Below are positions 41,539-46,115 of a stretch of 46,115 nt of DNA, piece after piece. Below the pieces are notes generated by a model. The model saw nothing but the letters and a program-made list of their open reading frames with translations, searched no databases and was not told the DNA's origin. Both the position numbers and the translations under genes were made by a program. Source of the DNA: JAQUOA01 sp037443785 (lineage in GTDB: Bacteria > Bacteroidota > Ignavibacteria > UBA10030 > UBA8401); assembly GCA_037443785.1 (NCBI GenBank), contig JBBINR010000027.1, positions 1 through 46,115 on the forward strand. Direction: 5' to 3'. Each line of letters starts with the position of its first letter. Position 1 is the first letter of the stretch.

Positions 41539-42795
41539 TCAAAGTGTATTTAATATTTTTGTAAGTTGTTCTGCAATTGTTTCTCTGCTAAACTGCTTTG
41601 TCGCTTCCGGTTTTTGCACTGAAGACGAGATTTTTTGAAATATATCGTTTCCCGAATAATTATACTTAAACAAGTTTCCCGCTTGCGTTTCACTCACAAT
41701 GGATTGAACTTCTTCGTTGTCATCGCCGAATGCAATAATTTTATTTCCAGTCCTAAGATATTCAAACAATTTTCCTGGTACATGCCGCTTTTCCGATGCG
41801 CACATTAAAAGGTAAGTTGCGTTCATCATTTCTTGAACGACTTCTTTGTACGAAAGAAATCCTTTATACTCAGTGATAAACGATAATCCTGCTGATTCAA
41901 TAGACGATTTTATTTCGGGAGCCACGGTGCCAACAAAACGTAATCGCAACTTTCTTCCTTGGTCGATCTCATGCTTTATCGATTCCCACAGCCCAATTGG
42001 CTTTTGGTATCCGAAAATATTTCCGGCGTGAAGAATTATTTCTTCATCGCCGCCCTTCGATTTGGTTAATGGCGCAAAATATTCCTCGTTGTATCCCCAA
42101 TAAAGAACTTCTGATTTATTTTTAATCCACGGATATTTTTTTTCGTAATCTTCTCTCGCGCTTTTGGTGACAAAAATTATTTTTGAAGCATTATCCATTG
42201 TCGAGCGTTCAAAGTAATTATCGAGCATCAGAGTGATAGGATTGCGTCGAAAATTTTTATAATAAACAATATCTACCCATGGATCGATGAGTACAGGAAC
42301 ATGAGGAATATTGTATCGCGTGCTAATTTTTTTACCGATGAGATGCGAGCTATGCGGCGGCCCGATAGAAATAATGGCGTCAATTTTATGTTCCGCAAAA
42401 ATTTTTTGTATTCCGCCAACAGCTGAAAAATTCCATCCAACTCTTGCATCGGGAACAAAGAGATTCATCCGAACCCAAATAGCGAATCGGTGTTTCCAGC
42501 CTTTATTCTCAAGGGAAATTGTTTCCGACGCGATAAGTGGAGAATCTGATTGTTTACCAAGAAATTTGCGATAAAAATTGAATGGCTCGTTTGCCGCTGT
42601 CTTTATCACGACAAGATTTGGATCAATTTCCTTTAACAGAGAATCATCATCATGTGAAAATGAATCTTCATTAGCTGTTACAACAAACGGCTGCCATCCA
42701 AATTTTGGAAGATGCTTAATAATAAACAGCGGCCAATGAAGCGACGCCTTTCCCGAAGGGGGCCAAAAATACGTTATGAAAAGAACATTTTTCAT
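41539..42795 (-). CDS. Glycosyltransferase, family-4-like
   Basis: A 418-residue GT-B enzyme starting KNVLFITYFWPPSGKASLHW, where the proline and glycine-rich loop is typical of GT4 sugar transferases. The donor domain contains EIILHAGNIFGYQKPIGLWE, RKLRLRFVGTVAPEIKSSI, and YLLMCASEKRHVPGKLFEYL, the last being the conserved EX(n) donor-site helix, then RTGNKIIAFGDDNEEVQSIV. ATG 42795 is chosen over one eight codons upstream that would overlap the phosphatase gene. It sits eight bases after the KdsC-like gene on the minus strand, convergent with fdtB, so it forms a separate small unit that may extend the surface glycan. Confidence 0.87.
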   Translation of the reverse strand: MKNVLFITYFWPPSGKASLHWPLFIIKHLPKFGWQPFVVTANEDSFSHDDDSLLKEIDPNLVVIKTAANEPFNFYRKFLGKQSDSPLIASETISLENKGWKHRFAIWVRMNLFVPDARVGWNFSAVGGIQKIFAEHKIDAIISIGPPHSSHLIGKKISTRYNIPHVPVLIDPWVDIVYYKNFRRNPITLMLDNYFERSTMDNASKIIFVTKSAREDYEKKYPWIKNKSEVLYWGYNEEYFAPLTKSKGGDEEIILHAGNIFGYQKPIGLWESIKHEIDQGRKLRLRFVGTVAPEIKSSIESAGLSFITEYKGFLSYKEVVQEMMNATYLLMCASEKRHVPGKLFEYLRTGNKIIAFGDDNEEVQSIVSETQAGNLFKYNYSGNDIFQKISSSVQKPEATKQFSRETIAEQLTKILNTL

Positions 42796-42803
42796 TAACA
42801 GAA

Positions 42804-43334
42804 TTATTTTTTCAGCCACAATTTTGTGACCAAATCATCTTTCCATTCCAAGGAGAGCAAAAGATCACACACTTCCCTCACGCACCCATGTCCGCCTTCA
42901 CTTGTTGTTACATAATCTGCATGCTTCTTATTCAGAGCTGTTGCATTTGCGGGTGCGGCTGCAAATCCGACTCGTTCAAGTACCGGAACATCATTGATGT
43001 CGTCTCCGATAAAAGCAATTTCTTCCCACGACAATGAATATTTTTTTCTTAACTCTTCCATTGCATCAACTTTGTTTATGATGCCTTGATAAAGATCATC
43101 GACCTGCAAACGTTGCGCCCGTATTTCAGCGATTTTTGTTTTTTCCGTTGTAACAAACGCTACTTTATAGCCGGCTTTGCGCAGTAAAGTTATTCCCATT
43201 CCATCACGAATCGAAAATTTTTTCAATTCAATTCCGTTTGCAGAATAATACGCGCCTGAGTCAGTCAGAACGCCGTCAACATCGGTTGCAAGAAGTTTTA
43301 TTTTTGATAATTTTGCTAAGAGCTTTTTATTCAT
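42804..43334 (-). CDS. KdsC-like HAD phosphatase (KDO 8-phosphate phosphatase family)
   Basis: A 176-residue HAD-superfamily phosphatase of the KdsC/C0 type with no cap domain. The nucleophile motif is LLATDVDGVLTDSGAYYS (DxDGVLTDG-like), followed by FSIRDGMGITLLRKAGYKVA, VTTEKTKIAEIRAQRL, and the metal motif IAFIGDDINDVPVLERVGFA, then HADYVTTSEGGHGCVREVCD, a strong KdsC-family ending. KdsC makes KDO for lipid A core; close relatives act on other 9-carbon sugar phosphates. No kdsA/kdsB gene is beside it. ATG 43334 gives the normal length and removes a 39-residue nonsimilar extension. Confidence 0.88.
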   Translation of the reverse strand: MNKKLLAKLSKIKLLATDVDGVLTDSGAYYSANGIELKKFSIRDGMGITLLRKAGYKVAFVTTEKTKIAEIRAQRLQVDDLYQGIINKVDAMEELRKKYSLSWEEIAFIGDDINDVPVLERVGFAAAPANATALNKKHADYVTTSEGGHGCVREVCDLLLSLEWKDDLVTKLWLKK

Positions 43335-43434
43335 GATTCTTTCGTGAAATGGCCTGAGTGTCTGTGTATGGTGGTAGAAACTACGAAAAATTAGGTTCAT
43401 CACCAAAGTGTAAATGGAAGGGAGTAAAACAAAG

Positions 43435-43456
43435 AAGGGATGCTGTTGCATCCCTT
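43435..43456 (-). terminator. Rho-independent terminator after the sigma operon
   Basis: On the minus strand AAGGGATGC (43456-43448 complement), AACA loop and GCATCCCTT form a perfect 9-bp stem, followed by CTTTGTTTTACTCC. It lies just past the stop of the TlpA-like gene and ends the sigma/anti-sigma/thioredoxin operon before the phosphatase gene. Confidence 0.88.
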
Positions 43457-43460
43457 AGTG

Positions 43461-44042
43461 TTAAAGCAGTGCGTCAAGATTTTTAGAGAATGTCTCTTTG
43501 GATTGCAGACCGACAAGTTTCTTGACAATCTTACCCGATTTATCGATGAAAAATGTCGTTGGAAGTCCGCGGATGCCGCCGAACGGTTCTTGCAATTTTC
43601 CGCCGTCGATAATGATTGGGTATGATACTTTCTTTTCAGCGGCAAATTCTGAAACCAGGGCTAAAGCATCATCATCAAGGTCGGCAGAAATGCCGATGAT
43701 GACTGCACCCTTTGCAGTGTACTCTTGATTCAATGCTGCAAGATCCGGAATTTCTTTCACGCACGGGCCGCACCATGTTGCCCAAAAATTAACAAGCACA
43801 GGTTTTCCTTTCGTAAATTCACTGAAGGATACTTTCTTCCCGGATGAATCTGTCCAGCTGAAATTCGGTGTCTGCTCATTTTTGTTTTCGTCGAACGAAA
43901 CGAGGAGAGAGACGTTTTGTTTGTAGTTTTTTTGAAGATCGGGCGAAGAAGTTTCTTTATTCGAATTACTATTATTTGCTTTTTGTCCGCATGCGGCAAT
44001 TAATAAAACCAATACGAGAGCCAGCATTTTTTTTGAATTCAT
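43461..44042 (-). CDS. TlpA-like thioredoxin-fold lipoprotein
   Basis: A 193-residue exported lipoprotein. The signal peptide ends in the lipobox LIAAC, so Cys18 should be lipidated and the protein anchored in the envelope. After a Ser/Asn-rich spacer, the thioredoxin fold reads FSWTDSSGKKVSFSEFTKGK, PVLVNFWATWCGPCVKEIPD with the redox pair WCGPC, VIIGISADLDDDALALVSEF, and GIRGLPTTFFIDKSGKIVKK with the cis-proline. These are TlpA/ResA features: a periplasmic reductant for cytochrome c or membrane proteins. ATG 44042 lies just after the anti-sigma stop; an ATG at 44054 is also possible. It forms one operon with the sigma and anti-sigma genes. Confidence 0.92.
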   Translation of the reverse strand: MNSKKMLALVLVLLIAACGQKANNSNSNKETSSPDLQKNYKQNVSLLVSFDENKNEQTPNFSWTDSSGKKVSFSEFTKGKPVLVNFWATWCGPCVKEIPDLAALNQEYTAKGAVIIGISADLDDDALALVSEFAAEKKVSYPIIIDGGKLQEPFGGIRGLPTTFFIDKSGKIVKKLVGLQSKETFSKNLDALL

Positions 44043-44044
44043 TC

Positions 44045-44857
44045 TTATTTCCATTCCTTTTTTTCTGTAAACATTGCGATGAGATGTTCTTTATCCATTT
44101 TACTTACCGCTGCGCATAATGTGTTTTGGTATTTCCACAACACAATCGTTGTGCTATCGGGAAACTCTTGCACATACCAATTTGTTTTCTCTAATTCCAC
44201 TTTTGCTTCATCAGGTAAGCCGATCGTTTTTCCTTCCAGCACTTCCGCCATATCTGCTTGATAGAGATAAACAAATTTTTTATCGCCTAATCCGTAGACA
44301 ACATGGGCGAGTTTCGTTCCTTTAAAATTTGAAAGCACCCCGCCGCACCATGAGCATCCGGGCATTTTGGGAACATTGACCGTAAAACTAACCTCTTTTT
44401 CAAGATACGTACGGACATTTTCTTCATCATCCACCATCGATGGCTTGATTGATCCGCCGATAACAGCTTGATAATTTTTTAACGATTGAGAAATGATATT
44501 TGCTTCATCAGGCATTGGTGAATGCGTCGGAAGAAAAAGAGAGTAGATGCCAACGGCGAAAAAGATAAGAACAACGAATGCAATTACGGGGTTCAACGAA
44601 AATCCAAAAAATCTTTTCAGCCAAAATTTTCCCGGAGAATGTATCGTTGCCTTGACGATGGAATAGTAGAGATCGGTCGGAACATTCTCACGATGGACTT
44701 TTGAGTGAACGATATTCTTGGCGGCTTTAAGCGATTCGTATTCATACTTGCAGTGTGGGCACATCGTTGCGTGGTCGAGCAATTCTTGTGTGCGTTCCGC
44801 ACTTAAGCGTTTGTCAATAATTTCACAAACGCACTGGTTAAACTCATTGCAATTCAC
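44045..44857 (-). CDS. Membrane anti-sigma factor with zinc-binding domain and extracytoplasmic CxxC
   Basis: A 270-residue protein. The N-terminus has the zinc-binding anti-sigma (ZAS) pattern: C3 and then H29-x3-C33-x2-C36 in DHATMCPHC, a cytoplasmic module that holds ECF sigma factors inactive. One transmembrane segment follows (NPVIAFVVLIFFAVGIYSLF, residues about 89-109). The extracytoplasmic part, about 160 residues, contains the pair C168-x2-C171 in MPGCSWCGGVL and a lone C248. It lies 14 bases after the ECF sigma gene, and its stop is next to the thioredoxin-like start. The outside cysteine pair suggests regulation by thiol state, but this is inference. Peptidase-triggered release is also possible. 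Confidence 0.87.
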   Translation of the reverse strand: MNCNEFNQCVCEIIDKRLSAERTQELLDHATMCPHCKYEYESLKAAKNIVHSKVHRENVPTDLYYSIVKATIHSPGKFWLKRFFGFSLNPVIAFVVLIFFAVGIYSLFLPTHSPMPDEANIISQSLKNYQAVIGGSIKPSMVDDEENVRTYLEKEVSFTVNVPKMPGCSWCGGVLSNFKGTKLAHVVYGLGDKKFVYLYQADMAEVLEGKTIGLPDEAKVELEKTNWYVQEFPDSTTIVLWKYQNTLCAAVSKMDKEHLIAMFTEKKEWK

Positions 44858-44871
44858 GGTACACCTTTATA

Positions 44872-45474
44872 TCAATTGTCGTTCTTGTTATCCTTCCCAA
44901 TCATCCCACGTTCTTTTGCGTAATCATAGAGTTTTGTATATAATAATTTTCGTCCTCTATGTAATCGGGACCGAACCGTTCCAACAGGAATTTGAAGAAA
45001 CTCTGCAATTTCTTCGTACGCAAGCCCTTCGATATCGCATAAAATAACAACGGTTCTAAACTCTTCGGGTAAAGACTCAAGGGCTTTTGAAACATCATCA
45101 TCTAAGAGCTGCCCGAAAATTTTTTCCTGCAGATCATTCGGGTCAGACGCTTCGTCTCGAACAACGTTATAATAATCTTCGATTTCATCGTAATCAACCT
45201 TGCTGGGCTCTTTCGATTCCTTGCGGTAAAGGTTGATGTAGGTGTTTTTCATTATCCGAAACAGCCACGCTCTTAGATTGGTTCCTTGTTCGAACTTATC
45301 CCAGAACCGGTACGCTTTCAGAAATGTTTCCTGAAGAAGGTCACGAGCATCATCCGGATTGCCTGTCATCCTAAGTCCGTAATTATACAGTACTTCCATA
45401 TGCGGAAGAGCCTGCTCTTCGAATTCTTTGTGTTTAGGATTTGATGTTGAGACGGCTAAAAAGAAAGGGAGCAT
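44872..45474 (-). CDS. ECF-type RNA polymerase sigma factor
   Basis: A 200-residue extracytoplasmic-function sigma factor. Region 2 is EEQALPHMEVLYNYGLRMTG, DDARDLLQETFLKAYRFWDK and FEQGTNLRAWLFRIMKNTYI, with the W...IxxN of region 2.4. Region 4 is ALESLPEEFRTVVILCDIEG, LAYEEIAEFLQIPVGTVRSR and LHRGRKLLYTKLYDYAKE, with the GTVRSRLHRGR recognition helix. The LPHMEVLYNYGLRMTGN start is common in sigma factors of Bacteroidota/Chlorobiota. It is first in the operon with its membrane anti-sigma factor and a TlpA-like lipoprotein, so it likely answers an envelope signal. No strong ribosome binding site precedes the ATG. Confidence 0.96.
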   Translation of the reverse strand: MLPFFLAVSTSNPKHKEFEEQALPHMEVLYNYGLRMTGNPDDARDLLQETFLKAYRFWDKFEQGTNLRAWLFRIMKNTYINLYRKESKEPSKVDYDEIEDYYNVVRDEASDPNDLQEKIFGQLLDDDVSKALESLPEEFRTVVILCDIEGLAYEEIAEFLQIPVGTVRSRLHRGRKLLYTKLYDYAKERGMIGKDNKNDN

Positions 45475-45495
45475 TTAGGAATTTTCTTCTTGCTA

Positions 45496-45537
45496 CAGCC
45501 ACCCCAGGAAATCTATACTCAATAACAGGTGTGGCTG
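45496..45537. repeat. Interrupted 7-bp inverted repeat between divergent genes
   Basis: CAGCCAC (45496-45502) and GTGGCTG (45531-45537) are exact reverse complements 28 bases apart, in the spacer between the sigma factor gene and the transhydrogenase gene. It could be part of a regulatory site or a weak hairpin. Confidence 0.3.
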
Positions 45538-45691
45538 GAAGCAAGTTCCAGAAATTTATTAATTTATTCCTCTCAACTTACCAAAAAGAAGAGAGAGTAT
45601 CAAGAATTCTATCCTTGAAGCCTGTGGAGAAGATTGCTATATTATGCGACAATTTTATTTCCCCTATAATTAATTAAAACAAAGAACACTT

Positions 45692-46115
45692 ATGAACATA
45701 GCCATTCCCAAAGAAGAAAAAACAGAACTGCGGGTGCCGATGCTGCCGCAGAACGTTGAGAAGCTGGTAAAGAAAGGTGCAAAGATTACCGTTGAATCGG
45801 GACTCGGAATGTCACTTGGTATTGCGGATGAGGAGTACACGAAAGTCGGTGCTTTTGTAGAAAAGAATCGAAAAAAACTTCTGTCATCCGGTGACATTGT
45901 CTTGCGGCTGCGAAAACCAGAACCGAAAGAAATATCGCTCTATAAAAAAGGGGCAATTCACGTTTCATATCTCGATCCGTTTAATGAATCAGCGCTGCTT
46001 GCCGCATTTTCGAAACAAAAAGTCTCCGCAGTTTCCATTGAAATGATACCGCGGTCGACTCGCGCGCAAAAAATGGATGCACTCAGCTCCCAAGCAAATC
46101 TTGGCGGATATGCTT
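45692..46115 (+). CDS. pntA: NAD(P) transhydrogenase subunit alpha (partial, runs off right edge)
   Basis: The first 141 residues of a PntA/alanine-dehydrogenase family protein, cut by the window end. It opens NIAIPKEEKTELRVPMLPQN, has KLVKKGAKITVESGLGMSLG, GDIVLRLRKPEPKEI, and the diagnostic SIEMIPRSTRAQKMDALSSQ, which favours transhydrogenase alpha over alanine dehydrogenase. Together with PntB in the membrane it would drive NADPH formation from NADH using the proton gradient. ATG 45692 matches the family start. It is divergent from the sigma operon; partner subunit genes should lie to the right. Confidence 0.93.
   Translation, partial: MNIAIPKEEKTELRVPMLPQNVEKLVKKGAKITVESGLGMSLGIADEEYTKVGAFVEKNRKKLLSSGDIVLRLRKPEPKEISLYKKGAIHVSYLDPFNESALLAAFSKQKVSAVSIEMIPRSTRAQKMDALSSQANLGGYA

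Noticed and set aside
1..46115. tRNA, rRNA, CRISPR arrays, transposases or prophage genes
   Set aside because: No cloverleaf, ribosomal RNA segment, regularly spaced repeat, transposase or phage structural gene was recognised on reading both strands; a dedicated RNA and repeat scan was not possible here.

Overview
The window looks like chromosome from a Gram-negative, AT-leaning (roughly 40% GC by eye) member of the Bacteroidota/Chlorobiota (FCB) side of the tree, perhaps Ignavibacteria-like. This placement is inferred from several traits: lipopolysaccharide-type genes (KdsC-like phosphatase, flippase, many glycosyltransferases), several signal-peptide/beta-barrel proteins, an ECF sigma/anti-sigma pair of the type common in that group, adjacent metK-ahcY, YfhO and YbbR membrane proteins, and many clear AAGGAG-type ribosome binding sites. 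No rRNA, tRNA, CRISPR array or insertion sequence was seen. No marker gene here fixes the species.

Layout. 1-1014 (minus): the end-truncated start of a sigma-70-like factor and an HNH endonuclease, then about 670 bases without a convincing gene. 1685-5236 (plus): a sugar-nucleotidyltransferase-like protein followed by metK and ahcY of the methyl cycle, closed by a strong terminator. 5402-16482 (plus): a near gap-free heme operon, ccsA/hemX-like, hemA, hemC, hemD, hemE, hemN, hemH, hemY, hemB, hemL. It encodes every step from glutamyl-tRNA to protoheme in one block of about 11 kb. 16554-19365: a secreted DUF4139 protein, a small outer-membrane-type protein (minus) and a secreted glutathione-peroxidase-like thiol peroxidase. 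19442-25245 (plus): hisD, hisC, etfB, a zinc-less MDR oxidoreductase, etfA, and a bifunctional-nuclease-family protein. 25290-27762: pdxJ (minus) divergent from a surface protein that joins a bactofilin-like beta-solenoid to a beta-barrel.

27814-29735 (minus) holds the most unusual part: two bacterial microcompartment (BMC) shell genes upstream of a YbbR-domain protein. The first is a standard BMC-H protein. The second is a BMC-H with a changed pore loop, an acidic linker and a C-terminal SAP/Rho_N-like module. A strong hairpin lies between the two genes. No cargo enzyme, shell pentamer or trimer is encoded nearby, so this is an isolated shell locus.

29905-43334 is a surface-polysaccharide region: a YfhO-family membrane protein, methyltransferases, glycosyltransferases, a Wzx-like flippase, and an FdtA/FdtB pair for a 3-amino-3,6-dideoxyhexose. 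On the opposite strand lie a GT4 enzyme and a KdsC-like phosphatase. 43461-45474 (minus) is an operon of ECF sigma factor, membrane anti-sigma factor and TlpA-like thioredoxin lipoprotein. The anti-sigma factor carries a CxxC pair in its extracytoplasmic part, suggesting redox-sensing control of envelope genes. The window ends inside a gene for the alpha subunit of NAD(P) transhydrogenase.
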